Notes: generated by a model from the sequence alone, not told the origin. A stretch of 31,862 nt of DNA from Saccoglossus kowalevskii (GCF_000003605.2 NW_003152933.1:1-31862), one strand, 5' to 3'. Shown: positions 1 through 12,542, counted from the stretch's first letter. Made by a program: numbers and translations.

Positions 1-942
1 ACTTAGGTCATATATACAAATACATCAACCAACTTTGCAATAACTTTGTACAACTTTGCATTTACTTTGAACAACTTTGCACGGTGTGTTAACAGCTTAA
101 AGCCCACTACGTGCCGACGGCATGAACAAATTGTCCTTGAAAATTAAAAGGAATTAAAACACTTTTCATTAATTAAAATAGTTACAAAAATTCTACGATT
201 TTTCACTATAAATGATTGACATCACTGTAAAAAAGAATGCAGGATCGTTGTTTTATATGTTTTATAGATGTGTGATGAAACAAAAAAAAATTCAACAGGT
301 CGTTTATTCAGTGAGTCTCCCATGCAAGTACTAACCACGCCCAATTGCGCTTTACTTTAAACATTCGTCGGTGACCTAACCACAAAGCTGCATTGATTAT
401 TTGAAATTAAGCCGAATTGGCGGATATTTCATATTTTTGGATGTTTTAAAATCGATATCGCTGGCACAGGTACAGTGTAGAATTGACCTATGACCTCTAC
501 AAGCTTGGAGTAAAACTACGGTAATTTAACAGCTTTTTCAGAAATATTTATTCATATTTTTGAACATTTAATTATGGGACTTGTTAATATGATATCACAG
601 GTAAAAATCGCGAATGAAACTACCAACTTTGCAATCGCTTTTTGCAACTTTGTATGTAGTTTGTTGTCGATTTTTCAGTTGGCTGTTGTGATTTTCTGCT
701 TATATATGAGGCATTATCGATACATTTACTTAATGTTTTCGAAATTTAACTGCGGGGTTGTCATGACAATGACTTAGGTTAAATATAAAAGCAACTCCGA
801 AACATTTCGTTCGTTTTCCCTAAAATTTGCACACTTGTTTCTAACATTTTACACTCAGCTCATGAGAACATCTATAGGCTGCTTTCAACTAACTTTTATT
901 AATATGTCGACTTTACAAACTGCGCCTTTCTATATGCCAACT
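1..942 (+). repeat. Monomer 1 (type B)
   Basis: 942 bp. It has the B signature GCAAGTACTAAC and CTTGTCCTTG. The usual GGGAGTCTCCC is broken to GTGAGTCTCCC near 311. The A-run near 281 lacks the usual following TAAATT. It carries CTGCTTATAT in place of CTGCTAATAT, which removes one in-frame stop and leaves the 574-777 frame open. Monomers 9, 17, 25 and 27 share this change. Confidence 0.95.
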
Positions 943-1888
943 ACTTAGGTCATATATACAAATACATCTAACAACTTGGCAATAACTTTGTACAACTTTG
1001 CATTTACTTTGAACAACTTTGCACGGTGTGTTAACAGCTTACAACCCACTACGTGCCGACGGCATGAACAACTTGTCCTGGAAAATTAGAAGGAATTAAA
1101 ACACTTTGCATTAATTAAAATAGTTACAAAAATTCTACGATTTTTCACTATAAATGATTGACATCACTGTAAAAAAGAATGCAGGATCGTTGTTTTATAT
1201 GTTTTATAGATGTGTGATGAAACAAAAAAAATAAATTCAAAAGGTCGTTTATTCAGGGAGTCTACCATGCAAGTACTAACCACGCCCGATTGCACTTTAC
1301 TTTAAACATTCGCCGGTGACCTAACCACAAAGGTGCATGCATTATTTAAAATTAAGCCGACTTGGCGGCTATTTAATTTTTTTGGATGTTTTAAAATCGA
1401 TATCGCTGGCACAGGTACATTGTAGAATTGACCTATGACCTCTACAAGCTTGGAGTAAAACTACGGTAATTTAACAGCTTTTTCAGAAATATTTATTCAT
1501 ATTTTCGAACATTTAATTATGGGACAAATGTGTAATATGATATCACAGGTAAAAATCACGAATGAAACTACCAACTTTGCAATCGTATTTGGCAACTTGT
1601 ATGTAGTTTGTGTCGATTTTTCAGTTGGCTGTTGTCATATTCTGTTAATATATGAGGCATTATCGATACATTTACATAATGTTTTCGAAATTTAACTGCG
1701 GGGTTGTCATGACAATGACTTAGGTTAAATATAAAAGCAACTCCGCCAACATTTCTTTCGTTTTCCCAAACTTTGCACACTTTTTTCTAACATTTTACAC
1801 TTAGCTCATGTGAACATCTATAGGCTGCTTTCAACTAACTTTTATTTAATTTGTCGACTTTACAACTGCGCCTTTCTATATGACAACT
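943..1888 (+). repeat. Monomer 2 (type B head, type A tail)
   Basis: 946 bp. The first half is B-like (GCAAGTACTAAC). The tail is A-like, with GTTGTCATATTC where B monomers have GTTGTGATATTC. The 11-bp palindrome is broken to GGGAGTCTACC near 1257. Small losses at about 1590-1615 (GCAACTTGTATG, TTTGTGTCG) resemble read-level deletions. The same B-to-A hybrid layout recurs in monomer 10. Confidence 0.95.
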
Positions 1889-2833
1889 ACTTAGGACATA
1901 TATACAAATACATCTACCAACTTTGCAATAACTTTGTACAACTTTGCATTCACTTTGAACAACTTCTCACGGTGTGTTAACAGCATAAAACCCACTACGT
2001 GCTGACGGCATGAACAATTTGTACTTGAAAATTAGAAGGAATTAAAACACTTTTCATTAATTACAATAGTTACAAAAAATCTACGATTTTACACTATAAA
2101 TGATTGACATCACTGTAAAAAAGAATGCAGGATCGTTGTTTTATATGTTTTATAGATATGTGATGAAACAAAAAAAATAAATTCAACAGGTCGTTTAATC
2201 AGGGAGTCTCCCATGCAAGAACTAACCACGCCCGATTTCACTTTACTTTAAACATTCGTCGTTGACCTAACAACAAAGCTGCACGGATTATTTGAAATTA
2301 ATCCGAATTGGCGGCTATTTCATGTTTTTGGATGTTTTAAAATCGATATTGCTGGCACAGGTACATTCTAGAATTGACCTATGACCTTTACAAGCTTGGT
2401 GTATCACTGCGGTAATTTAACAGCTTTTGCAGAAATATTTATTCATATTTTCGAACTTTTAACTATGGGACTTGTTAATATGATATCACAGGTAAAAATC
2501 ACGAATTAAACTACCAACTTTGCAATCGTATTTTGCAACTTTGTATGTAGTTTGTTGTCGATTTTTCAGTTGGCTGTTGTCATATTCTGCTAATATATGA
2601 GGCATTATCGATACATTTACTTAATATTTTCGAGATTTAACTGCGGGGTTGTCATGACAATGACTTAGGTTAAATATAAAAGCAACTCCGCCAACATTTC
2701 TTTCATTTTCCCAATCTTGGAACACTTTTTCCTAACATTTTACACTCAGCTCAAGTGAACATCTATAGGCTGCTTTCAACTAACTTTTATTTCATTTGTC
2801 GACTTTACAACTGCGCCTTTCTATATGCCAACT
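1889..2833 (+). repeat. Monomer 3 (type A)
   Basis: 945 bp. First of a run of six A monomers. Its marker reads CTTAGGACAT, so the AGGTCA half-site is lost; only monomer 4 shares this. It has the GTATCAC form, which opens one stop, but CACGAATTAAAC closes the same frame further on. Confidence 0.95.
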
Positions 2834-3777
2834 ACTTAGGACATATATACAAATACATCTACCAACTTTGCAATAACTTTGTACAACTTTGCATTCACTT
2901 TGAACAACTTCGCACGGTGTGTTAACAGCTTAAAACCCACTACGTGCCGACGGCATGAACAACTTGTACTTGAAAATTAGAAGGAATTAAAACACTTTTC
3001 ATTAATTACAATAGTTACAAAAATTCTACGATTTTACACTATAAATGATTGACATCACTGTAAAAAAGAATGCAGGATCGTTGTTTTATATGTTTTATAG
3101 ATATGTGATGAAACAAAAAAATAAATTCAACAGGTCGTTTAATCAGGGAGTCTCCCATGCAAGAACTAACCACGCCCGATTTCACTTTATTTTAAACATT
3201 CGTCGTTGACCTAACCACAAAGCTGCACGGATTATTTGAAATTAATCCGAATTGGCGTCTATTTAATGTTTTTGGATGTTTTAAAATCGATATCGCTGGC
3301 ACAGGTACATTCGTGAAATGACCTATGACCTCTACAAGCTTGGAGTAACACTACGGTAATTTAACAGCTTTTTCAGAAATATTTATTCATATTTTCGAAC
3401 TTTTAACTATGGGATTTGTTAATATGATATCACAGGTAAAAATCACGAATGAAACTACCAACTTTGCAATCGCTTTTTGCAACTTTGTATGTAGTTTGTT
3501 GTCGATTTTTCAGTTGGCTGTTGTCATATTCTGCTAATATATGAGGCATTATCGATACATTTACTTAATGTTTTCGAAATTTAACTCCGGGGTTGTCATG
3601 ACAATGACTTAGGTTAAATATAAAAGTAACTCCGCCAACATTTCTTTCGTTTTCCCAAACTTTGCACACTTTTTTCTAACATTTTACACACAGCTCATGT
3701 GAACATCTATAGGCTGCTTTCAACTAACTTTTATTTAATTTGTCGACTTTACAACTGCGCGTTTCTATATGCCAACT
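2834..3777 (+). repeat. Monomer 4 (type A)
   Basis: 944 bp. It shares the CTTAGGACAT marker with monomer 3, suggesting the two are local duplicates. It has GGGATTTGTTAATATG and an unusual AACTCCGGGG near 3583 in place of AACTGCGGGG. Confidence 0.95.
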
Positions 3778-4719
3778 ACTTAGGTCATATATACAAATAC
3801 ATCTACCAACTTTGCAATAACTTTGTACAACTTTGCATTCACTTTGAACAACTTCGCACGGTGTGTTAACAGCTTAAAACCCACTACGTGCCGACGGCAT
3901 TAACAACGTGTACTTGAAAATTAGAAGGAATTAAAACACTTTTCATTAATTAAAATAGTTACAAAAATTCTACGATTTTACAGTATAAATGATTGACATC
4001 ACTGTAAAAAAGAATGCAGGATCGTTGTTTTATATGTTTTATAGATAAGTGATGAAACAAATAAAATAAATTCAACAGGTCGTTTATCAGGGAGTCTCCC
4101 ATGCAGAACTAACCACGCCCGAATTCACTTAACTTTAACATTCGTCGGTGACCTAACCACAAAGCTGCATGGATTATTTGAAATTAAACAGAATTGGCGG
4201 CTATTTCATGTTTTTGGATGTTTTAAATCGATATCGCTGGCACATGGTACATTCTTGAATTGACCTATGACCTCTACAAGCTTGGAGTATCACTACGGTA
4301 ATTTAACAGCTTTTTCAGAAATATTTATTCATATTTTCGAACTTTTAACTATGGGACTTGTTAATATGATATCACAGGTAAAAATCACGAATGAAACTAC
4401 CAACTTTGCAATCGTATTTTGCAACTTTGTATGTAGTTTGTTGTCGATTTTTCAGTTGGCTGTTGTCATATTCTGCTAATATATGAGGCATTATCGATAC
4501 ATTTACTTAATGTTTTCGAAATTTAACTGCGGGGTTGTCATGACAATGACTTAGGTTAAATATAAAAGCAACTCCGCCAACATTTCTTTCGTTTTCCCAG
4601 ACTTTGCACACTTTTTTCTAACATTTTACACTCAGCTCATGTGAACATCTATAGGCTGCTTTCAACTAACTTTTATTTAATTTGTCGACTTTACAACTGC
4701 GCGTTTCTATATGCCAACT
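3778..4719 (+). repeat. Monomer 5 (type A)
   Basis: 942 bp. Private or rare variants are GGCATTAACAAC near 3897 and ACAGTATAAATG near 3981. Both recur in monomer 11, and the second also in the inserted half of monomer 12 and in monomers 20 and 22. Small one-base losses occur near 4086-4139 (TTTATCAGGG, ATGCAGAAC, CTTTAACATT). Confidence 0.95.
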
Positions 4720-5662
4720 ACTTAGGTCATATATACAAATACATCTACCAACTTTGCAATAACTTTGTACAACTTTGCATTCACTTTGAACAACTTCGCA
4801 CGGTGTGTTAACTGCTCAAAACCCACTACGTGCTGACGGCATGAACAACTTGTACTTGAAAATTAGAAGGAATTAAAACACTTTTCATTAATTACAATAG
4901 TTACAAAAATTCTACGATTTTACACTATAAATGATTGACATCACTGTAAAAAAGAATGCAGGATCGTTGTTTTATATGTTTTATAGATATGTGATGAAAC
5001 AAAAAAGTAAATTCAACAGATCGTTTAATCAGGGAGTCTCCCATGCAAGAACTAACCACGCCCGCTTTCACTTTACTTTAAAGATTCGTCGTTGCCCTAA
5101 CCACAAAGCTGCATGGATTATTTGAAATTAAACCGAATTGGCGGCTATTTCATGTTTTTGGATGTTTTAAATCGATATCGCTGGCACAGGAACATTCTTG
5201 AATTGACCTATGACCTCTACAAGCTTGGAGTATCACTACGGTAATTTAACAGCTTTTTCAGAAATATTTATTCATATTTTCGATCTTTTAACTATGGGAC
5301 TTGTTAATATGATATCACAGGTAAAAATCACGAATGAAACTACCAACTTTGCAATCGTATTTTGCAGCTTTGTATGTAGTTTGTTGTCGATTTTTCAGTT
5401 GGCTGTTGTCATATTCTGCTAATATATGAGGCATTATCGATACATTTACTTAATGTTTTCGAAATTTAACTGGGGGGTTGTCATGACAATGACTTAGGTT
5501 AAATATAAAAGAAACTCCGCCAACATTTCTTTCGTTTTCCCAAACATTGCACACTTTTTTCTAACATTTTACACTCAGCTCATGTGAACATCTATAGGCT
5601 GCTTTCAACTAACTTTTATTTAATTTGTCGACTTTACAACTACGCCTTTCTATATGTCAACT
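4720..5662 (+). repeat. Monomer 6 (type A)
   Basis: 943 bp. It carries GTTAACTGCTCAAAAC and GTGCTGACGG near 4807-4836. These recur in monomers 12 and 13 and disrupt the TGCCGACGGCA palindrome. The lone TGACCT site near 5094 is mutated to TGCCCT. Confidence 0.95.
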
Positions 5663-6606
5663 ACTTCGGTCATATATACAAATACATCTACCAACTTTGC
5701 AATAACTTTGTACAACTTTGCATTCACTTTGAACAACTTCGCACGGTGCGTTAACAGCTTAAAACCCACTACGTGCCGACGGCATGAACAACTTGTACTT
5801 GAAAATTAGAAGGAATTAAAACACTTTTCATTAATTACAATAGTTACAAAAATTCTACGATTTTACACTATAAATGATTGACATCACTGTAAAAAAGAAT
5901 GCAGGATCGTTGTTTTATATGTTTTATAGATGTGTGATGAAACAAAAAAATAAATTCAACAGGTCATTTAATCAGGGAGTCTCCCATGCAAGAACTAACC
6001 ACGACCGATTTCACTTTACTTTAAACATTCGTCGGTGACCTAACCACAAAGCTGCATGGATTATTTGAAATTAAGCCGAATTGGCGGCTGTTTTATGTTT
6101 TTGGAGGTTTTAAAATTGATATCGCTGGCACAGGTACATTCTAGAATTGACCTATGACCTCTACAAGCTTGGAGTAACACTACGGTAATTTAATAGCTTT
6201 TTCAGAAATATTTATTCATATTTTCGAACTTTTAACTATGAGATTTGTTAATATGATATCACAGGTAAAAATCACGAATGAAACTACCAACTTTGCAATC
6301 GCTTTTTGCAACTTTGTATGTAGTTTGTTGTCGATTTTTCAGTTGGCTGTAGTCATATTCTGCTAATATATGAAGCATTATCGATACATTTACTTAATGT
6401 TTTCGAAATTTAACTGCGGTGTTGTCAGGACAAAGACTTAGGTTAAATATAAAAGTAACTCCGCCAACATTTCTTTCGTTTTCCCAAACATTGCACACTT
6501 TTTTCTAACATTTTACACTCAGCTCATGTGAACATCTGTAGGCTGCTTTCAACTAACTTTTATTTAATTTGTCGACTTTACAACTGCGCCTTTCTATATG
6601 CCAACT
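5663..6606 (+). repeat. Monomer 7 (type A)
   Basis: 944 bp. Its marker reads ACTTCGGTCAT. It shares ACGACCGATTTCAC and GGAGGTTTTAAAATTG with monomer 30, and the second of these plus CTATGAGATTTG and TTGTCAGGACAA with monomer 8. Confidence 0.95.
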
Positions 6607-7550
6607 ACTTAGGTCATATATACAAATACATCTACCGACTTTGCAATAACTGTGTACAACTTTTCATTCACTTTGAACAACTTCGCACGGTGTGTTAACA
6701 GCTTAAAACCCACTACGTGCCGACGGCATGAACAACTTGTACTTGAAAATTAGAAGGAATTAAAACACTTTTCATTAATTAAAATAGTTACAAAGATTCT
6801 ACGATTTTTCACTATAAATGATTGACATCACTGTAAAAAAGAATGCAGGATGGTTGTTTTATATGTTTTATAGATATGTGATGAAACAAAAAAAATAAAT
6901 TCAACAGGTCGTTTAATCAGGGAGTCTCCCATGCAAGAACTAACCACGCCCGAATTCACTTTACTTTAAACATTCGTCGTTGACCTAACCACAAAGCTGC
7001 ATGTATTATTTGAAATTAAGCCGAATTGGCGGCTATTTCATGTTTTTGGAGGTTTTAAAATTGATATCGCTGGCACAGGTACATTCAAGAATTGACCTAT
7101 GACCTCTACAAGCTTGGAGTAACACTACGGTAATTTAATAGCTTTTTCAGAAATATTTATTCATATTTTCGAACTTTTAACTATGAGATTTGTTAATATG
7201 ATATCACAGGTAAAAATCACGAATGAAACTACCAACTTTGCAATCGCTTTTTGCAACTTTGTATGTAGTTTGTTGTCGATTTTTCAGTTGGCTGTAGTCA
7301 TATTCTGCTAATATATGAAGCATTATCGATACATTTACTTAATGTTTTCGAAATTTAACTGCGGTGTTGTCAGGACAATGACTTAGGTTAAATATAAAAG
7401 CAACTCCGCCAACATTCTTTCGTTTTCTCAAACTTTGCACACTTTTTTCTAACATTTTACACTCAGTTCATGTGAACATCTATAGGCTGCTTTCAACTAA
7501 CTTTTATTTAATATGTCGACCATACAACTGCGCGTTTTTATATGCCAACT
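6607..7550 (+). repeat. Monomer 8 (type A, distinct tail)
   Basis: 944 bp. The body resembles monomer 7 (GGAGGTTTTAAAATTG, CTGTAGTCATATTC, GAAGCATTATC). The last part has GTTTTCTCAAAC, ATATGTCGACCATACAAC and CGCGTTTTTATATG, the tail otherwise seen in monomers 31-33. It is therefore a mosaic. Confidence 0.95.
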
Positions 7551-8495
7551 ACTTAGGTCATATATACAAATACATCTACCAACTTTGCAATAACTTTGTA
7601 CAACTTTGCATTCACTTTGAACAACTTTGCACGGTGTGTTAACAGCTTAAAACCCACGACGTGCCGACGGCATGAACAACTTGTCCTTGAAAATTAGAAG
7701 GAATTAAAACACTTTTCATTAATTGAAATTGTTACAAAAATTCCACGATTTTTCACTATAGATGATTGACATCACTGTAAAAAAGAATGCCGGGTCGTTG
7801 TTTTATATATTTTATGGGTGTGTGATGAAACAAACAAAAAAAATTCAACAGGTCGTTTATTCAGGGAGTCTCCCATGCAAGTACTAACCACGCCCGATTG
7901 CGCATTACTTTAAACATACGTAGATGACCTAACCACAAAGCTGCATGGATTATTTGAAATTAAGCCGAATTGGCGGATATTTCATGTTTTTGGATGTTTT
8001 AAAATCGACATCGCTGGCACAGGTACATTCTAGAATTGACCTATGACCTCTGCAAGCTTGGAGTAACACTACGGAAATTTAACAGCATTTTCAGAAATAT
8101 CTATTCTTATTTTCGAACTTTTAACTATGGGACTTGTTATTATGATATCACAGGTAAAAATCACGAATGAAACTACCAACTTTGCAATCGCTTTTTGCAA
8201 CTTTGTATGTAGTTTGTTGTCGATTTTTCAGTTGGCTGTTGTGATATTCTGCTTATATATGAGGCATTATCGATACATTTACTTAATGTTTTCGAACTTT
8301 AACTGCGGGGTTGCCATGGCAATGACTTACGTTAAATATAAAAGCAACTCCGCCAACATTTCTTTCGTTTTCCCAAACTTTGCACACTTTTTTCTAACAT
8401 CTTACACTCAGCTAATGAGAACATCTATAGGCTGCTTTCAACTAACTTTTATTTAATTTGTCGATTTTACAACTGCGCGGTTCTATATGCCAACT
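7551..8495 (+). repeat. Monomer 9 (type B, 109-codon open frame)
   Basis: 945 bp. A distinct B subtype: CCCACGACGTGCC, GAATGCCGGGTCG, GCGCATTACTTTAAAC, AACATACGTAGATGACC, AAAATCGACATCG, CTCTGCAAGC, TTGTTATTATG and TTGCCATGGCAATG. Monomer 25 matches it almost throughout, and monomer 17 matches in its second half. Confidence 0.95.
8127..8456 (+). other. 109-codon open frame in monomer 9
   Basis: The longest open frame in the window, shared in length with the monomer 25 copy. It starts MGLVIMISQVKITNE and has a hydrophobic stretch around residues 20-43 (IAFCNFVCSL, FQLAVVIFCL). It is open because three usual stops are all sense codons here: TTA for TAA, TAC for TAG and AGA for TGA. It has no recognised domain. 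Most other monomers cannot encode it, so a real protein is unlikely, but the frame is intact in two distant copies. Confidence 0.2.
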
Positions 8496-9440
8496 GCTTA
8501 GGTCATATATACAAATACATCTACCAACTTTGTGATAACTTTGTACATCTTTGCATTCACTTTAAACAACTTTGCACGGTGTGTTAACAGCTTAAAATCC
8601 ACTACGTGCCGACGGCATGAACAACTTGTCCTTGAAAATTAGAAGGAATTAAACCACTTTTCATTGATTACAATAGTTACAAAAATTCTACGGTTTTTCA
8701 CTATAAATGATTGACATCACTGTAAAAAAGAATGCAGGATCGTTGTTTTATATGTTTTATAGGTGTGTGATGAAACATACAAAATAAATTCAACAGGTCG
8801 TTTATTCAGGGAGTCTCCCATGCAAGTACTAACCACGTCCGATTGCGCTTTACTTTAAACATTCGTCGTTGACCTAACCACAAAGCTGCATGTATTATTT
8901 GAAATTCAGCCGAATTGGCGGCTAATTCATGTTTTTGGATGTTTTAAAATCGATATCGCTGGCACAGGTACATTCTAGAATTGACCTATGACCTCTACAA
9001 GCTTGGAGTATCACTACGGCAATTTAACAGCTTTTTCAGAAATATTTATTCATATTTTCGAACTTTTAACTATGGGACTTGTTAATATGATATCACAGGT
9101 AAAAATCACGAATTAAACTACCAACATTGCAATCGTATTTTGCAACTTTGTATGTAGTTTGTTGTCGATTTTTCAGTTGGCTGTTGTCATATTCTGCTAA
9201 TATATGAGGCATTATCGATACATTTACTTAATGTTTTCGAAATTTAACTGCGGTGTTGTCATGACAATGACTTAGGTTAAATATAAAAGTAACTCCGCCA
9301 ACATTTCTTTCGTTTTCCCAAACATTGCACACTTTTTTCTAACATTTTACACTCAGCTCATGTGAACATCTGTAGGCTGCTTTCAACTAACTTTTATTTA
9401 ATTTGTCGACTTTACAACTGCGCGTTTCTATATGCCAACT
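8496..9440 (+). repeat. Monomer 10 (type B head, type A tail)
   Basis: 945 bp. The marker reads CTGCTTAGGTCAT. The first half is B (GCAAGTACTAAC, GATTGCGC) and the tail is A (GTTGTCATATTC), as in monomer 2. It has TTTGTGATAACTTTG within the 21-bp tract and CACGAATTAAAC, which closes the main frame. Confidence 0.95.
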
Positions 9441-10385
9441 ACTTAGGTCATATATACAAATACATCTACCAACTTTGCAATAACTTTGTACAACTTTGCA
9501 TTCACTTTGAACAACTTCGCACTGTGTGTTAACAGCTTAAAACCCACTACGTGCCGACGGCATTAACAACTTGTACTTGAAAATTAGAAGGAATTAAAAC
9601 ACTTTTCATTAATTAAAATAGTTACAAAAATTCTACGATTTTACAGTATAAATGATTGACATCACTTTAAAAAAGAATGCAGGATCGTTGTTTTATATGT
9701 TTTATAGATGTGTGATGAAACAAAAAAAATAAATTCAACAGGTCGTTTAATCAGGGAGTCTCCCATGCAAGAACTAACCACGCCCGATTTCACTTTACTT
9801 TAAACATTCGTCGTTGACCTAACCACAAAGCTGCATGAATTATTTGAAATTAAGCCGAATTGGCGGCTATTTAATGTTTTTGGATGTTTTAAAATCTATA
9901 TCGCTGGCACAGGTACATTCTTGAATTGACCTATGACCTCTACAAGCTTGGAGTATCACTACGGTAATTTAACAGCTTTTTCAGAAATATTTATTCATAT
10001 TTTCGAACTTTTAACTATGGGACTTGTTAATATGATATCACAGGTAAAAATCACGAATGAAACTACCAACTTTGCAATCGTATTTTGCAACTTTGTATGT
10101 AGTTTGTTGTCGATTTTTCAGTTGGCTGTTGTCATATTCTGCTAATATATGAGGCATTATCGATACATTTACTTAATGTTTTCGAAATTTAACTGCGGGG
10201 TTGTCATGACAATGACTTAGGTTAAATATAAAAGCAACTCCGCCAACATTTCTTTCGTTTTCCCAGACTTTGCACACTTTTTTCTAACATTTTACACTCA
10301 GCTCATGTGAACATCTATAGGCTGCTTTCAACTAACTTTTATTTAATTTGTCGACTTTACAACTGCGCGTTTCTATATGCCAACT
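9441..10385 (+). repeat. Monomer 11 (type A)
   Basis: 945 bp. It shares GGCATTAACAAC and ACAGTATAAATG with monomer 5. It has GCACTGTGTG in place of GCACGGTGTG, CATCACTTTAAAAAAG, and AAATCTATATCG, which breaks the CGATATCG palindrome and recurs in monomer 12. Confidence 0.95.
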
Positions 10386-11488
10386 ACTTAGGTCATATAT
10401 ACAAATACATCTACCAACTTTGCAATAACTTTGTACAACTTTGCATTCACTTTGAACAACTTCGCACGGTGTGTTAACTGCTCAAAACCCACTACGTGCT
10501 GACGGCATGAACAACTTGTACTTGAAAATTAGAAGGAATTAAAACACTTTTCATTAATTACAATAGTTACAAAAATTCTACGATTTTACACTATAAACGA
10601 TTGACATCACTGTAAAAAAGAATGCAGGATCGTTGTTTTATATGTTTTATTGATATGTGATGTAACACAAAAAATAAATTCAACAGATCGTTTAATCAGG
10701 GAGTCTTTTCATTAATTAAAATAGTTACAAAAATTCTACGATTTTACAGTATAAATGATTGACATCACTGTAAAAAAGAATGCAGGATCGTTGCTTTATA
10801 TGTTTTATAGATATGTGATGAAACAAAAAAAATAAATTCAACAGGTCGTTTAATCAGGGAGTCTCCCATGCAAGAACTAACCACGCCCGAATTCACTTTA
10901 CTTTAAAGATTCGTCGTTGACCTAACCACAAAGCTGCATGGATTATTTGAAATTAAGCCGAATTGGCGGCTATTTCATGTTTTTGGATGTTTTAAAATCT
11001 ATATCGCTGGCACAGGTACATTCTTGAATTGACCTATGACCTCTACAAGCTTGGAGTATCACTACGGTAATTTAACAGCTTTTTCAGAAATATTTATTCA
11101 TATTTTCGAACTTTTAACTATGGGACTTGTTAATATGATATCACAGGTAAAAATCACGAATTAAACTACCAACTTTGCAATCGTATTTTGCAACTTTGTA
11201 TGTAGTTTGTTGTCAATTTTTCAGTTGGCTGTTGTGATATTCTGCTAATATATGAGGTATTATCGATACATTTACTTAATGTTTTCGAAATTTCACTGCG
11301 GGGTTGTCATGACAATGACTTAGGTTAAATATAAAAGCAACTCCGCCAACATTTCTTTCGTTTTCCCAGACTTTGCACACTTATTTCTAACATTATACAC
11401 TCAGCTCATGTGAACATCTATAGGCTGCTTTCAACTAACTTTTATTTAATTTGTCGACTTTACAACTGCGCGTTTCTATATGCCAACT
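10386..11488 (+). repeat. Monomer 12 (type A, chimeric, 1103 bp)
   Basis: 158 bp longer than its neighbours because a segment occurs twice in tandem. The head carries the monomer 6/13 signature GTTAACTGCTCAAAAC and the second copy carries the monomer 5/11 signature ACAGTATAAATG. The extra copy is therefore a recombination product of two different variants, not a replication slip of one. An unusual GTTGTGATATTC tail appears in this otherwise A-type monomer. Confidence 0.95.
10547..10862 (+). repeat. 158-bp tandem partial duplication inside monomer 12
   Basis: CTTTTCATTAATTA starts at 10547 and again at 10705, exactly 158 bp apart. The first pass stops at GGGAGT, where CTCCC is expected. A 2-bp overlap (CT) at the junction is the only homology. 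The copies differ: the first has ACAATAG, ACACTATAAACG and GATGTAACAC; the second has AAAATAG, ACAGTATAAATG and GATGAAACAA. This indicates joining of two different monomer variants by illegitimate or microhomology-mediated exchange. Confidence 0.92.
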
Positions 11489-12431
11489 ACTTAGGTCATA
11501 TATACAAATACATCTACCAACTTTGCAATAACTTTGTACAACTTTGCATTCACTTTGAACAACTTCGCACGGTGTGTTAACTGCTCAAAACCCACTACGT
11601 GCTGACGGCATGAACAACTTGTACTTGAAAATTAGAAGGAATTAAAACACTTTTCATTAATTACAATAGTTACAAAAATTCTACGATTTTACACTATAAA
11701 TGATTGACATCACTGTAAAAAAGAATGCAGGATCGTTGTTTTATATGTTTTATTGATATGTGATGAAACAAAAAAAATAAATTCAACAGATCGTTTAATC
11801 AGGGAGTCTCCCATGCAAGAACTAACCACGCCCGATTTCACTTTACTTTAAAGATACGTCGTTGACCTAACCACAATGCTGCATGGATTATTTGAAATTA
11901 AACCGAATTGGCGGCTATTTCATGTTTTTGGATGTTTTAAATCGATATCGCTGGCACAGGTACATTCTTGAATTGACCTATGACCTCTACAAGCTTGGAG
12001 TATCACTACGGTAATTTAACAGCTTTTTCAGAAATATTTATTCATATTTTCGAACTTTTAACTATGGGACTTGTTAATATGATATCACAGGTAAAAATCA
12101 CGAATGAAACTACCAACTTTGCAATCGTATTTTGCAACTTTGTATGTAGTTTGTTGTCGATTTTTCATTTGGCTGTTGTCATATTCTGCTAATATATGAG
12201 GCATTATCGATACATTTACTTAATGTTTTCGAAATTTAACTGCGGGGTTGTCATGACAATGACTTAGGTTAAATATAAAAGCAACTCCGCCAACATTTCT
12301 TTCGTTTTCCCAAACATTGCACACTTTTTTCTAACATTTTACACTCAGCTCATGTGAACATCTATAGGCTGCTTCAACTAACTTTTATTTAATTTGTCGA
12401 CTTTACAACTGCGCCTTTCTAAATGCCAACT
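11489..12431 (+). repeat. Monomer 13 (type A)
   Basis: 943 bp. The head matches monomers 6 and 12 (GTTAACTGCTCAAAAC, GTGCTGACGG). GTATCAC removes the upstream in-frame stop, so the 11980-12192 frame is open. CACAATGCTGC near 11872 and TTTTTCATTTGG near 12164 are private. Confidence 0.95.
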
Positions 12432-12460
12432 ACTTAGGTCATATATACAAATACATCTAC

Positions 12461-12513
12461 CAACTTTGCAATAACTTTGTACAACTTTGCATTCACTTTG
12501 AACAACTTCGCAC
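12461..12513 (+). repeat. 21-bp sub-repeat tract, about 2.5 copies (reference monomer 14)
   Basis: CAACTTTGCA starts at 12461 and 12482, and CAACTTCGCA at 12503, each followed by a second ACTTTG in the two full copies. The period is exactly 21 bp. The tract is present in every monomer. Its T/C variant in the third copy (CAACTTTGCAC versus CAACTTCGCAC) follows the B/A split. Related CAACTTTG words recur at about 13057-13085, so the monomer may have grown from a short ancestral repeat. Confidence 0.85.
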
Positions 12514-12542
12514 GGTGTGTTAACAGCTTAAAACCCACTACG

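Noticed and set aside
574-777. Repeated 63-70-codon open frames (MGLVNMISQVKI type) as a gene family
   Set aside because: The same frame is broken by stops or indels in most monomers, upstream context is identical satellite, and no domain is recognisable. They are listed only as a polymorphic open frame.
1568-1780. Minus-strand open frames at 1568-1780 and 15258-15461
   Set aside because: Each exists only where local small deletions or divergence remove stops; no other monomers keep the frame.
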